Origin: Flavobacteriaceae bacterium
Lineage (GTDB): Bacteria; Bacteroidota; Bacteroidia; Flavobacteriales; Flavobacteriaceae
DNA length: 32,367 nucleotides
Reading direction: 5' to 3'
NCBI GenBank assembly: GCA_023260435.1
Contig: JALQVG010000051.1
Coordinates: forward strand, 1-32,367
Part shown: one piece after another, positions 24,569 to 32,367 of the stretch
How the letters are laid out: each line of letters begins with the position of its first letter
Numbering within the stretch: the first letter of the stretch is position 1
Notes under the pieces: model-generated
What the model saw: the letters and a program-made list of their open reading frames with translations, nothing else
The model's database searches: none
What the model was told of the DNA's origin: nothing
Program-made: the position numbers and the translations under genes

Positions 24569-26346
24569 TGCAACAGATCAGAGGTGTGCTATTGGGGATG
24601 CTGGCATTGGTTTGGGCCACAGGAATGTGGGCCCAAGACAAAGAAATCCTCTTTGAAGTATCCTTGAGCAAAGAAAAACTGGGGCTCAATGAACGATTGC
24701 GTGTAGATTTCACCATGAACCGTGACGGAGATCACTTTGAGGCACCAACGTTTAAAGGTTTTAAAGTACTCATGGGGCCCTCGCAATCCACCAGCTCATC
24801 TTGGATCAACGGTGTGCGCTCTTTTTCCAGAACCTTTTCATTCATTCTGCAACCCACCGCCAAAGGCTCCTGGACCATTGGACAGGCTGAAATCACGATT
24901 GATGGAACAGTTTATAAAACGGCAGCCAAAAAAGTAGAGGTCACCGAAGCAGTAGCCAAACCTAGCGATGAACAAACCGCCCAAGATGTAGCAGATCAGA
25001 ATGTTCGGGTCATTTCAGAGGTATCCAAAACAAATCCGTACCTAAACGAGGGCATACTGATCACGTATAAATTATTGGTTGGAAATGGTGTCAATGTCAC
25101 CAACTTTAATTCGGTAAACGCAGCAGAATACACCCATTTTTGGAACCAAGACCTACCTATAAACGCCTATAACTTTGAGCCTACTACGTATGAGGGGAAA
25201 TCCTATCAATCTGTGGTGCTCAAGCGTGTATTGCTCTATCCACAAAAAACAGGAAAACTCAGCCTGAAACCCTATACTTTTGAACTTTCGGTTGACGTCC
25301 CTACGAACCGTAGGGACTTCTTTGGCAGGCCGCTTTACGCCCCTGCCACCCGTGTAGCTTCAACGGCTGAAATCACCATAGACGTAAAAGAGCTCCCTGT
25401 AGAAAACAGACCAGCCTCATTCACAGGAGCTGTGGGTAGCTTCGACTTTTTTGTGACCCCCAACAAAACCGCCCTGGACACAGGCACTGCGCTTGAGGTG
25501 GAGGTGAGGGTAACCGGAAAAGGAAATCTGAAATTGTTTAGCCTGCCGGAACTAAAAGTCCCTGCTGCTTTGGAACGATATGCGCCAGAAAACAAACAAA
25601 AAATAAACAACAGCCGCTCAGGCATGGAAGGAACCATCTCTGATACCTACACCATCATCCCCAACTTTCAAGGAAGCTATCCGATCCCGGGGCTAGAATT
25701 TAGCTACTTTGATCCCAAAGCCAAAAAATACGTGACCCGCACCACGGAGGAAATTAATATTCAAGCGTTGGGTGGTGCCGTGAGCGGTGAATCCGAAAAA
25801 ACTAACAACACCCAAAGTCCAACGCCTACAGTGCGCTCAGAGGGATTTAGGTTTATCAAATTAACCCATCAGTTAGCGCCAACAGCAACCGCCTCGTTTA
25901 TTGAAGCATTGGATTTCTATTTGATTTGGCTCATGCCTCTTTTAATATTGCCCATATTGGGTTGGTGGATCCGATATAATGAAGCGCGCGGAAATGATTT
26001 AGGTGCCCTCAAGAGGAAAGCTTCTTCCCGAATGGCTAAAAAGTATTTAGGTCAAGCTCAAAAAGCACTCAAAACCCCGGACAGCTTCTATTTAGCCCTA
26101 GAAAAATCCATGCAGCACTTCCTGAAAGCCCGTTTATCGATAGAAACTGCCGATATGACACACGACACCATCGAAGAGTTATTGTGGGCTCAAGGGGTCT
26201 CTAAAGAAGTTTCTGGGCGTTTAATCGAGTTGTTAAACCGATGTGCCATGGCTCGATACAGTCCGAAAAAAATATCGGATATGCATGAGGATTACACAGC
26301 GGCCCTCGCTGTACTTACCGACCTGGATAAACAACACCAAAGCTGA
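24568..26346 (+). CDS. batD: BatD, periplasmic/membrane protein of the Bat operon
   Basis: 592 residues. Signal peptide 1-22 (GMWAQ), then a long periplasmic region of repeated beta-sandwich (Ig-like) modules belonging to the BatD 'oxygen tolerance' family: VSLSKEKLGLNERLRVDFTM, YLNEGILITYKLL, and LDTGTALEVEVRVTGKGNLKLF. NRRDFFGRP is a conserved turn. A transmembrane helix at ~449-469 is followed by a ~120-residue cytoplasmic helical domain (MQHFLKARLSIETADMTHDTIEELL) resembling the cytoplasmic part of the third operon gene. It overlaps batC and batE by one base each. The family name comes from aerotolerance phenotypes in Bacteroides; the mechanism is unknown. Confidence 0.92.
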   Translation: MQQIRGVLLGMLALVWATGMWAQDKEILFEVSLSKEKLGLNERLRVDFTMNRDGDHFEAPTFKGFKVLMGPSQSTSSSWINGVRSFSRTFSFILQPTAKGSWTIGQAEITIDGTVYKTAAKKVEVTEAVAKPSDEQTAQDVADQNVRVISEVSKTNPYLNEGILITYKLLVGNGVNVTNFNSVNAAEYTHFWNQDLPINAYNFEPTTYEGKSYQSVVLKRVLLYPQKTGKLSLKPYTFELSVDVPTNRRDFFGRPLYAPATRVASTAEITIDVKELPVENRPASFTGAVGSFDFFVTPNKTALDTGTALEVEVRVTGKGNLKLFSLPELKVPAALERYAPENKQKINNSRSGMEGTISDTYTIIPNFQGSYPIPGLEFSYFDPKAKKYVTRTTEEINIQALGGAVSGESEKTNNTQSPTPTVRSEGFRFIKLTHQLAPTATASFIEALDFYLIWLMPLLILPILGWWIRYNEARGNDLGALKRKASSRMAKKYLGQAQKALKTPDSFYLALEKSMQHFLKARLSIETADMTHDTIEELLWAQGVSKEVSGRLIELLNRCAMARYSPKKISDMHEDYTAALAVLTDLDKQHQS

Positions 26347-27131
26347 TGAAAACACGTCTAATGATTTTAGGAATGCTCTTGGGAAGCTTCTGCCTGTCGT
26401 GGGGACAAACCAACATGCAGGATCAAACGGACGCCTGGTGGGCTGATGCGCAAAAAGCTTATCAAGAAGAGCGATATGCTGATGCTATTGAGCAGTATGA
26501 GAAAATACGCCAATCAGGACTTGCGGATGTAGCGCTGTACTTTAATTTGGCCAATGCTTACTACAAATCAAATCAGGTAGGCAACAGCATCTACTATTAC
26601 GAAAAAGCACTGCTCATCAATCCTAACGATGAAGATGTCGCGGCCAATCTAGCCTACGCACAAAAAATGACCTTGGATCAAGCAGTGACCCCTCTAGCGC
26701 CAACCCTAGGCGCTGCGATGGTGAGAAGTATTGTTCAATGGAATCCCACGTACCTAAAATACGGAGCATGGATAGGTATGTGGTTGTTTGTTGCTTTTGC
26801 GGCGCTGTATCGATTAGGCGGCACAACTCGTGTGAAGAAGTGGGGATTTGCCCTAGCTACCCTAAGTTTAATCACTGGATTCATGTCATATTCCGCTGAA
26901 TATTTGAGAGATCATTGGACCTCAAAAGATCAGCCAGCCATCGTTTTTGGTGTGGTCTCCGTTCGGGAGGCGCCCGCTGTTAGCGCTACAGAATTGTTTC
27001 CCTTAAACGAGGGCACCAAAGTTCAGGTACTGGAAGAGCTCGATGGATGGGGACACATTGCTTTGGCAGATGGAACTCAGGGCTGGATGGAGCTCTCAGG
27101 CTTAAAAAAACTGAGGGAATTGCCTGAATAG
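26346..27131 (+). CDS. batE: BatE, TPR and SH3-like membrane protein
   Basis: 261 residues. Signal peptide 1-20 (CLSWGQ), two TPRs (~32-105; YQEERYADAIEQYEKI, VALYFNLANAYYKSNQVGNSIYYYEKALLINPNDED), two transmembrane helices (~136-157 and ~165-185), then a C-terminal bacterial SH3-like domain (~196-255; VSVREAPAVSATELFPLNEGTKVQVLEELDGWGHIALADG abbreviated to its core VREAP...GTKVQVLEE...GWGHI). It ends the Bat operon; the start overlaps batD by one base (TGATG). No terminator hairpin is visible before pheS. Confidence 0.9.
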   Translation: MKTRLMILGMLLGSFCLSWGQTNMQDQTDAWWADAQKAYQEERYADAIEQYEKIRQSGLADVALYFNLANAYYKSNQVGNSIYYYEKALLINPNDEDVAANLAYAQKMTLDQAVTPLAPTLGAAMVRSIVQWNPTYLKYGAWIGMWLFVAFAALYRLGGTTRVKKWGFALATLSLITGFMSYSAEYLRDHWTSKDQPAIVFGVVSVREAPAVSATELFPLNEGTKVQVLEELDGWGHIALADGTQGWMELSGLKKLRELPE

Positions 27132-27154
27132 ACTCAATAACCCTCCTATTTTTA

Positions 27155-27162
27155 TACCTTTG
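27155..27162 (+). promoter_or_regulatory. Candidate -7 element of pheS
   Basis: TACCTTTG fits TAnnTTTG and lies 29 bases before the pheS ATG in the 60-base gap after batE. No -33 TTG at the usual distance was found. Confidence 0.4.
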
Positions 27163-27191
27163 GAGGCTAAAATCCCTTTTCGCATAGAACT

Positions 27192-28211
27192 ATGTTGGAT
27201 CAACTGCAAAAACACTTGGATCAAGTGGCCGAATTCACTGCAGAAAATGCTGCTGCAGTGGAAGAATTTCGCATACAATACTTAGGTAAAAAAGGAGTCC
27301 TAGCTGCCTTATTTACCGACTTTAAGAATATACCCAACGATCAAAAAAAAGAATACGGCCAAAAGCTCAACGAGCTTAAAGAACGTTGTGCCGAAAAAAT
27401 TGATGGTTTTAAAAGCCAAGACTCTAGTTCTACAGACAAACTAGGCAGTCTGGGCGATTTGACAAGACCTGGATTTCCCCAACCTATGGGGGCTATTCAC
27501 CCGATTAGTGAGGTAAAAAACAGAATTGTCGAGATCTTTTCACGCATTGGATTTAATGTTTCTGAAGGTCCAGAGATGGAGGATGATTGGCACAATTTTA
27601 CGGCGCTAAACCTTCCTGAATACCACCCGGCCAGAGATATGCAAGACACCTTTTTCTTGCAAACAGATCCAGATTGGATGTTGCGTACCCATACCTCATC
27701 CGTTCAGGTGCGTTATATGGAAACCCACCAACCCCCTATTCGAACAATATCGCCTGGAAGAGTGTACAGAAACGAGGCGATTTCCGCTCGATCTCACTGC
27801 TTTTTTCACCAAATCGAGGGGCTCTACATCGATAAAAATGTGTCGTTTGCTGACTTAAAACAAACACTGGCCTACTTTACCAACGCCTTATTCGGCACTT
27901 CTAAAATTAGGATGAGGCCTTCATACTTTCCGTTTACTGAACCCAGTGCTGAAGTAGATGTTTATTGGGGCTTGGAAACAGAAACTGACTACAAAATGAC
28001 CAAAGGAACTGGTTGGTTGGAAATTATGGGTTGTGGTATGGTCGATCCTGAGGTCTTAAAAAATTGCGGCATTGATCCTGAAGAATATTCTGGATTTGCC
28101 TTTGGTATGGGTATAGACCGAATCGCCCTGTTGTTGCATCAGATTTCCGATATCAGGTTGTTGAGCGAGAATGATCTTCGCTTCTTAGAACAATTCCAGC
28201 CTAGATTTTAG
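27192..28211 (+). CDS. pheS: Phenylalanyl-tRNA synthetase alpha subunit
   Basis: 339-residue catalytic subunit of the alpha2-beta2 class II synthetase that charges tRNA-Phe. The N-terminal coiled coil binds tRNA (residues ~1-90). Motif 2-type sequence [25 protein letters not shown] is present (core RVYRNE...HCFFHQIEG), with [11 protein letters not shown] and, as motif 3, [15 protein letters not shown]. Length is normal. The beta subunit gene (pheT) is not adjacent. The 3' end overlaps the convergent CYTH gene by four bases (TTAG). Confidence 0.96.
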   Translation: MLDQLQKHLDQVAEFTAENAAAVEEFRIQYLGKKGVLAALFTDFKNIPNDQKKEYGQKLNELKERCAEKIDGFKSQDSSSTDKLGSLGDLTRPGFPQPMGAIHPISEVKNRIVEIFSRIGFNVSEGPEMEDDWHNFTALNLPEYHPARDMQDTFFLQTDPDWMLRTHTSSVQVRYMETHQPPIRTISPGRVYRNEAISARSHCFFHQIEGLYIDKNVSFADLKQTLAYFTNALFGTSKIRMRPSYFPFTEPSAEVDVYWGLETETDYKMTKGTGWLEIMGCGMVDPEVLKNCGIDPEEYSGFAFGMGIDRIALLLHQISDIRLLSENDLRFLEQFQPRF

Positions 28212-28690
28212 TGGGTGGAGCTTCCCCATTGATTGAATGGGAATTTGGTCAAATTGGCGTTGTAGTATCTGGGATCTCCGGTTACTTCTGATCCCAACCA
28301 CTCAGGATGTTGAAAAGCTTCATCCGCACGACTCAGTTCTATTTCAGCAATTACCAGACCGAGATTTTCTCCTGAAAAGACATCCACTTCAAACGTGTGT
28401 GCGCCTGCGGGCACGAAGTACCGAGTTTTCTCAATTCTACCGGGTAGACACAAACTAAAAAGGGCCTGTGCTTCTTCGCTGGACAAAGATTGCTCCCATT
28501 CAAACCTACTGGTCCCATCGACACTGGATTGTCCTTTAACGGTTAATTTACCTCCTTTATCCAGGACGCGCACGCGCACGACGCGGGCAGGATCAACAGA
28601 CAAAAAACCTTGAGCGATAAACTCGTGGTGGGTCGCCAGATGAATAAACTCTTGAGACTGAACCAAAAACTTACGCTCGATTTCTACCAT
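28208..28690 (-). CDS. CYTH-domain protein (triphosphatase-like)
   Basis: 160-residue CYTH protein. The defining ExExK motif is at the start as EIERK (3-7) in VEIERKFLV, and basic residues follow ([37 protein letters not shown]) with acidic ones that bind metal. Bacterial single-domain members act on triphosphates such as inorganic tripolyphosphate or ATP; the substrate here is unknown. It lies nine bases after pyruvate kinase on the same strand, so it is probably the last gene of an IPExxxVDY-pyk-CYTH operon. A small clustering with pyk might be only a shared transcript. Confidence 0.9.
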   Translation of the reverse strand: MVEIERKFLVQSQEFIHLATHHEFIAQGFLSVDPARVVRVRVLDKGGKLTVKGQSSVDGTSRFEWEQSLSSEEAQALFSLCLPGRIEKTRYFVPAGAHTFEVDVFSGENLGLVIAEIELSRADEAFQHPEWLGSEVTGDPRYYNANLTKFPFNQWGSSTH

Positions 28691-28699
28691 AGCCTGAGG

Positions 28700-30130
28700 C
28701 TAAATGATTTCAGTCACTTTTAAAGAGTTGACCATACCTTTTTCCTTAAGCGGCATCGAAGTCAAAGTAATGGTATAGTCCCCGGGTTGAAGTATTCCTT
28801 GGTCTTTACCAATCTGGTTAAGATCAGCAATAGTTTGGTCTGTGGACTCTCGTTTATCGTAGTAAAACGCCTTTACCCCCCAAAGCAAATTCAGTTGAGA
28901 TAAGATGCGTTTGTTGGAAGTAAACACCAAAATATGGCAAGAAGGCCTGCACGCGGACACTTGGTAAGCGGTAAACCCACTGTTGGTCAACAATTGCAAA
29001 GACTTGGCCTCAATGTCTTTGGCCATGACTACGGCGTGATAACAAACCGATTTGGTGACAAATCGTTTGGTTTTTACCGACGGCGCTTCCGCAGGTACCT
29101 GAATGGAGTCTGCATCCTCAACACTTCTGAGGATTCTACTCATGGTCTCGATGACCTGAACTGGGTATTTACCCACGGAGGTTTCTCCAGAGAGCATCAC
29201 CGCATCCGCGCCATCCATCACTGAGTTGGCTACGTCATTCACCTCAGCTCGGGTAGGCGTTAAGCTGTCGATCATGGTTTCCATCATCTGGGTGGCGATG
29301 ATTACAGGAATACGCGCTTGTTTACACTTGCGCACCAATTGTTTTTGAATCAACGGAACCTCATGAGCGGGAATTTCCACACCAAGGTCACCACGAGCCA
29401 CCATTAATCCATCGCAATAAGCGATGATTTGATCGATATTTTCAATAGCCTCTGGCTTTTCAATTTTAGCTACAATAGGAATCTTATAGTCGGAGTGCTC
29501 CTTAATCAGGTTTTGCAAATCCATGATGTCCTGGCTGTGGCGTACAAAAGATAATGCGATCCAATCCACCTGCTGTTCGATGGCAAATACTGCATCTTCA
29601 ATGTCTTTCTCTGTAAGTGCTGGCAAGGATACATTGGTATTGGGCAGGTTCACTCCTTTTTTAGATTTAAAAGGACCTCCTTGAACCACCTTAGTCAATA
29701 CACTGTCTACCCCATTGGAGCTCACCACTTCAAACATCAGTTTTCCGTCATCGACCAACACTTTCTCTCCTGGCTTTACATCTTGAGGGAACTGAGTGTA
29801 GGTCATGTATGCCTTGGTCTTATTTCCTACAAAAGGGGATCCGGTCATAAAAGTTACCTCATCACCTGGAGCTACTACACTGCCCTCCTCCATCACGCCT
29901 ACGCGTAACTTAGGACCTTGAAGGTCTGCCAAAATCGACACGTGTAAACCGAGTTCTTCGTTTAAAGCGCGAATCATATCTATGCGCGCTTTCACGTCGG
30001 CGTAATCAGCGTGAGAAAAATTGACCCTAAAAACGTCTACCCCCGCTAGCATCATAGATTTGAGTACTTCAGGATTTTCGGTCGCTGGACCTAGGGTAGC
30101 GACGATTTTGGTCTTTTTGGTGAGTGACAT
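28700..30130 (-). CDS. pyk: Pyruvate kinase
   Basis: 476-residue glycolytic enzyme making ATP and pyruvate from phosphoenolpyruvate and ADP. The N-terminus (KKTKIVATLGPATENPEVL) leads to MLAGVDVFRVNFSHA and the B domain. IVAKIEKPEAIENI carries the catalytic lysine, MVARGDLGVEIP the metal/PEP site, and ATQMMETMI with MDGADAVMLSGETSVGKYP the rest of the barrel. The C-terminal regulatory domain (~345-476) is present; length is typical. ATG lies one base after the IPExxxVDY gene stop, so both are co-translated. No Shine-Dalgarno is seen. Confidence 0.97.
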   Translation of the reverse strand: MSLTKKTKIVATLGPATENPEVLKSMMLAGVDVFRVNFSHADYADVKARIDMIRALNEELGLHVSILADLQGPKLRVGVMEEGSVVAPGDEVTFMTGSPFVGNKTKAYMTYTQFPQDVKPGEKVLVDDGKLMFEVVSSNGVDSVLTKVVQGGPFKSKKGVNLPNTNVSLPALTEKDIEDAVFAIEQQVDWIALSFVRHSQDIMDLQNLIKEHSDYKIPIVAKIEKPEAIENIDQIIAYCDGLMVARGDLGVEIPAHEVPLIQKQLVRKCKQARIPVIIATQMMETMIDSLTPTRAEVNDVANSVMDGADAVMLSGETSVGKYPVQVIETMSRILRSVEDADSIQVPAEAPSVKTKRFVTKSVCYHAVVMAKDIEAKSLQLLTNSGFTAYQVSACRPSCHILVFTSNKRILSQLNLLWGVKAFYYDKRESTDQTIADLNQIGKDQGILQPGDYTITLTSMPLKEKGMVNSLKVTEII

Positions 30131-30131
30131 A

Positions 30132-30596
30132 TTAAAAAATTAAATTGTTTTTTGACTTTAATTGGTCGTAATCAACGGCAAACGCGGTCACGACTGAAGG
30201 GATTTGCAGCAGTGCCTCCAAGAGTTGTTCCTCTAAAGCTTGATCTGCTTCATCCACTTTGATAAAATAATCGACTTCTTTTAATTCTGGAACCAAGCAT
30301 GCCCTTGTGGCCACTGGGGTATATTGAAATAAATCTCCATACTTTTCTTGAGAGAATACTTCGGTTTGATTGGCGATTAATTGCCAATAAGCGTCAGCGC
30401 TTAAATCTTCCCAACCAAAAACAGAAAACCGAGCATCACGGCCAAATTCAACATCTTGTTCTAGTCGCGCTAGACGTGTATTTAGAGATTTGTTGATTTG
30501 GTAGGCCAATGTGTAGTCTTCTAAAGGGGTGTGAATGGCTATGAGCAGACAAGGCTCGTCGTAGTAATCAATCGACAATTTATGTACAGCACTCAT
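30132..30596 (-). CDS. IPExxxVDY family protein
   Basis: 154-residue conserved Bacteroidota protein of unknown function. The signature is VPELKEVDYFIKV (residues ~103-115), with Val in place of the first Ile of the family name. The protein seems cytoplasmic with an alpha/beta pattern and an acidic C-terminal helix. Its position between rnc and pyk is the usual one for the family. It has its own near-perfect -7 element upstream and pyk follows after one base. Confidence 0.87.
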   Translation of the reverse strand: MSAVHKLSIDYYDEPCLLIAIHTPLEDYTLAYQINKSLNTRLARLEQDVEFGRDARFSVFGWEDLSADAYWQLIANQTEVFSQEKYGDLFQYTPVATRACLVPELKEVDYFIKVDEADQALEEQLLEALLQIPSVVTAFAVDYDQLKSKNNLIF

Positions 30597-30612
30597 ATGG
30601 CCAAAATCGATA

Positions 30613-30620
30613 CAAATATA
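30613..30620 (-). promoter_or_regulatory. Candidate -7 element of the IPExxxVDY-pyk operon
   Basis: On the minus strand TATATTTG matches TAnnTTTG and is 16 bases before the ATG at 30596, within the 73-base gap after rnc. TTTG motifs lie 14 and 24 bases further upstream, neither at the ideal spacing. Confidence 0.45.
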
Positions 30621-30669
30621 TAATTATTGCTGAGCAAACCCGGGCAAATCCACATATTCTGCACGACAA

Positions 30670-31443
30670 CTATCTTGATTTTGTTGTGTTTATCACGCTT
30701 GGGTGGGCTTTTCGTTGGATTTTATCTTGAAGTGAAAAATAGGCGCGTTTAGAGGCAATTTCCTCTGCCTTTTTCTTGGATGTTGCCCTTCCTTTTCCGG
30801 TCACCACGCCATCGACAACCAATTTGACACAGAAGTGCTTCTGAGCATCATTGCCGGAATCCACCGATATTTGATAGTCAAATCGTTTTTTTTCCTTTTG
30901 AAACCATTCAATCATCAAACTCTTGTAGCTGGCCACTTTACCTTCTAGTTGATCGAGATCAACATGTGGCTCAATAATTTTCCTGTAGATAAATTGAGAA
31001 CAGGTTCCGTATCCTTGGTCCAGATAAACGGCGCCGACCAACGCTTCAAATAAATTCCCAAAAATATTGTCTCCGAAATGTTGTTCCTGGACTTTGCTGT
31101 CCACAAACTGTATGAGCTTTAACTCCTTACCCAACTCATTGAGGTGTTCCCTAGAAACAATCTTGGACCTCATCTTGGTCAGATACCCTTCATCACCCCC
31201 AGGTACGCTGTCGTAGAGATACTTGGCGATGATGGTTCCCAAAATGGAATCTCCTAAAAATTCAAGACGCTCATAGCTAAATGGGTGGCCATGAGCGTCT
31301 TTTTTTTGGGCAGAACTGTGGGTAAATGCTTTGCGGTAAAGCTCTAATTGTTGGGGGGTAAATCCCAAAATAGGCTTAAGTGCTTGCGCTAACTCTTTAT
31401 CAGCTGCGCTTTGCTTGGTTGCCCTGGGCCAACGCAGTTTCAT
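30670..31443 (-). CDS. rnc: Ribonuclease III
   Basis: 257-residue double-strand-specific endoribonuclease that processes rRNA precursors and structured RNAs. The nuclease signature ERLEFLGDS is at residues 58-66 and the second acidic cluster is in GNIFGNLFEALVGAVYLDQG (D and E that bind Mg). A C-terminal double-stranded RNA-binding domain (~185-240; VTGKGRATSKKKAEEIASKRAYF) is complete. It is longer than the 226-residue E. coli enzyme, with extra residues at both ends. ATG at 31443 is preferred to an adjacent TTG. It lies five bases downstream of fabF, the standard fabF-rnc order. Confidence 0.95.
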   Translation of the reverse strand: MKLRWPRATKQSAADKELAQALKPILGFTPQQLELYRKAFTHSSAQKKDAHGHPFSYERLEFLGDSILGTIIAKYLYDSVPGGDEGYLTKMRSKIVSREHLNELGKELKLIQFVDSKVQEQHFGDNIFGNLFEALVGAVYLDQGYGTCSQFIYRKIIEPHVDLDQLEGKVASYKSLMIEWFQKEKKRFDYQISVDSGNDAQKHFCVKLVVDGVVTGKGRATSKKKAEEIASKRAYFSLQDKIQRKAHPSVINTTKSR

Positions 31444-31448
31444 CAAAC

Positions 31449-32000
31449 TTAGTCTTCTAAGGTTTTAAACAACACACAAGCATTATGCCCGCCAAAACCA
31501 AATGTATTACTCATCGCCACACGCACTTCTCTTTTCTGTGCTTTATTTAGCGTTAAGTTGAGTTCAGGGTTGATGTTTTCGTCCTGATTGACGTGGTTGA
31601 TTGTAGGTGGTACTATACCGTATTTCATGGATAAAATGGAAGCAATGGCTTCAATAGCTCCAGCGGCTCCCAACAAATGCCCCGTCATAGACTTAGTTGA
31701 ATTGATGTTGATCTTAGGCGCATGATCCCCAAATACTTTACTGATCGCTTTGAGTTCAGCAACATCACCTAGAGGCGTCGAAGTACCATGAGTGTTGATC
31801 GCGTCTACTTCATGTGGCTGCATGCCCGCATCTTTCAAGCAATTTTCCATAACCCGAACCACACCTAATCCTTCTGGATGAGGAGCGGTAATGTGGTACG
31901 CATCGCTAGACAATCCTCCACCGGCAACTTCCGCATAAATTTTAGCACCGCGAGCTTTGGCGTGTTCGTACTCTTCAAGGATAAGCGCTCCAGCTCCTGC
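31449..32000 (-). CDS. fabF: 3-oxoacyl-ACP synthase II, 5' part missing at a chimeric join
   Basis: C-terminal part (about 184 residues) of the elongating condensing enzyme of fatty-acid synthesis. The sequence is typical from GAGALILEEYEHAKARGAKIYAE onward (core LILEEYEHAKARG). Catalytic histidines lie in NTHGTSTPLGD and SMTGHLLGAAG, and NTFGFGGHNA ends the thiolase fold. The catalytic cysteine and the N-terminal half are absent: upstream of about 32000 the same frame gives Arg/Gly-rich nonsense because the DNA becomes foreign and the real reading frame shifts. Loss of the 5' half is best read as an assembly artefact, not a biological truncation. Confidence 0.9.
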   Translation of the reverse strand, partial: AGAGALILEEYEHAKARGAKIYAEVAGGGLSSDAYHITAPHPEGLGVVRVMENCLKDAGMQPHEVDAINTHGTSTPLGDVAELKAISKVFGDHAPKININSTKSMTGHLLGAAGAIEAIASILSMKYGIVPPTINHVNQDENINPELNLTLNKAQKREVRVAMSNTFGFGGHNACVLFKTLED

Positions 32001-32367
32001 AGGATGCCGCTGCCGAGCGACGCCACCGCCGCGTCGGCGCGGCCCTCCATGATGGCGCGAACGCCTTCCGGGTAACTGGTGACGTTGACCGGCACCACGT
32101 CGTCCGGCGTCAGGCCCGCGTTGGCGAGCGCAGAGCGCGCGGTCAGCGTCGCGCCGGAGAAGGCCCCGTAGTTGACGACGACCCGCTTGCCGCGCAGGTC
32201 GGCGAGGGTCTTGATGCCCGAGTCCGGGGTCGTGATCATCGACAACCGGATCGGCGAGCCCAGCATGATGGTGGTCATGGCGTAGCCCTTGCCACCGTTG
32301 GCGCCTTCGAAGGGCCACACCGCCCGCGAGGCAAACAAGGCCTCGATCGGGTTGGCGATGCCCATGT
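32001..32367 (-). CDS. TAXI-family TRAP transporter solute-binding protein fragment (foreign sequence)
   Basis: About 120 residues in a different minus-strand frame, open at the right edge and broken at the left. MGIANPIEALFASRAVWPF, DSGIKTLADLRGKRVVVNYG and EGVRAIMEGRADAAVASLGSG match the periplasmic binding fold of TAXI-type TRAP receptors, which deliver small acids to a TRAP membrane permease. The GC content is high (86 of 120 bases at 32041-32160, against 28 of 60 in fabF at 31741-31800), and the codon bias is proteobacterial, unlike the rest of the window. The fragment probably comes from another organism. Confidence 0.75.

Noticed and set aside
25297-25317. 9-bp perfect hairpin (GTCCCTACG / CGTAGGGAC) in batD
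   Set aside because: About one such hairpin is expected by chance in a window this size, there is no T tract, and it encodes the conserved NRRDFFGRP turn.
31449-32318. Long minus-strand frame reading as a 289-residue fabF with an Arg/Gly-rich N-terminus
   Set aside because: The N-terminal ~105 residues are nonsense from GC-rich foreign DNA read out of frame; only the part from about 32000 downward is FabF.

Overview
The window is a dense stretch of a Bacteroidota genome, most likely Flavobacteriales. The supporting signs are: a complete eight-gene MoxR/Bat (aerotolerance) cluster; the order fabF-rnc-IPExxxVDY protein-pyruvate kinase; a TonB-dependent receptor next to housekeeping genes; a Bacteroidota-type PGIHHV signature in IleS; and several TAnnTTTG -7 promoter elements. 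The order-level placement is inference. I see no tRNA, rRNA, CRISPR array, insertion sequence or prophage gene, and no gene-free stretch longer than about 160 bases.

Layout. Positions 1-7370 are all on the minus strand: isoleucyl-tRNA synthetase (its 3' end is cut by the window start), a heme/siderophore-type TonB-dependent receptor, RecO, glutamate dehydrogenase and a DinB-family protein. Positions 7383-10944 (plus) hold an EamA transporter, a nitronate monooxygenase-like enzyme, a cytochrome c lipoprotein and GpsA. Positions 10941-18030 alternate strands: a small conserved unknown protein, CvpA, an ALDH7-type aldehyde dehydrogenase, a metallophosphoesterase, a PfkB sugar kinase, then a minus-strand operon of aldo/keto reductase, short-chain dehydrogenase and an AlbA_2 (Schlafen-type) domain protein. 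Positions 18185-27131 are the moxR-DUF58-(membrane protein)-batA-batB-batC-batD-batE operon, followed by pheS. Positions 28208-32000 (minus) hold a CYTH-domain protein, pyruvate kinase, an IPExxxVDY protein, RNase III and a truncated fabF.

How the genes work together. The Bat operon is the main multi-gene system. A MoxR AAA+ ATPase and three MIDAS-containing von Willebrand A proteins (DUF58, BatA, BatB) sit with two BatD-like exported membrane proteins and two TPR proteins (BatC, BatE), with almost every start overlapping the previous stop. The family is known but its biochemical role is not settled. The other genes are mainly central metabolism, translation, RNA processing and repair.

Points worth a second look. 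The last ~365 bases (about 32000-32367) are GC-rich and encode a TAXI-family TRAP solute-binding protein of proteobacterial style. They replace the 5' part of fabF, so this is most likely a chimeric assembly join. A perfect 12-bp hairpin with flanking A and T tracts, shaped like an intrinsic terminator, lies inside recO. All four convergent gene pairs overlap at their stop codons. The unknown gene at 10941 and cvpA share an inverted repeat made of two -7 boxes. I found no convincing wholly new system; the AKR-SDR-AlbA_2 operon and the two large uncharacterised Bat-locus domains are the least understood parts.
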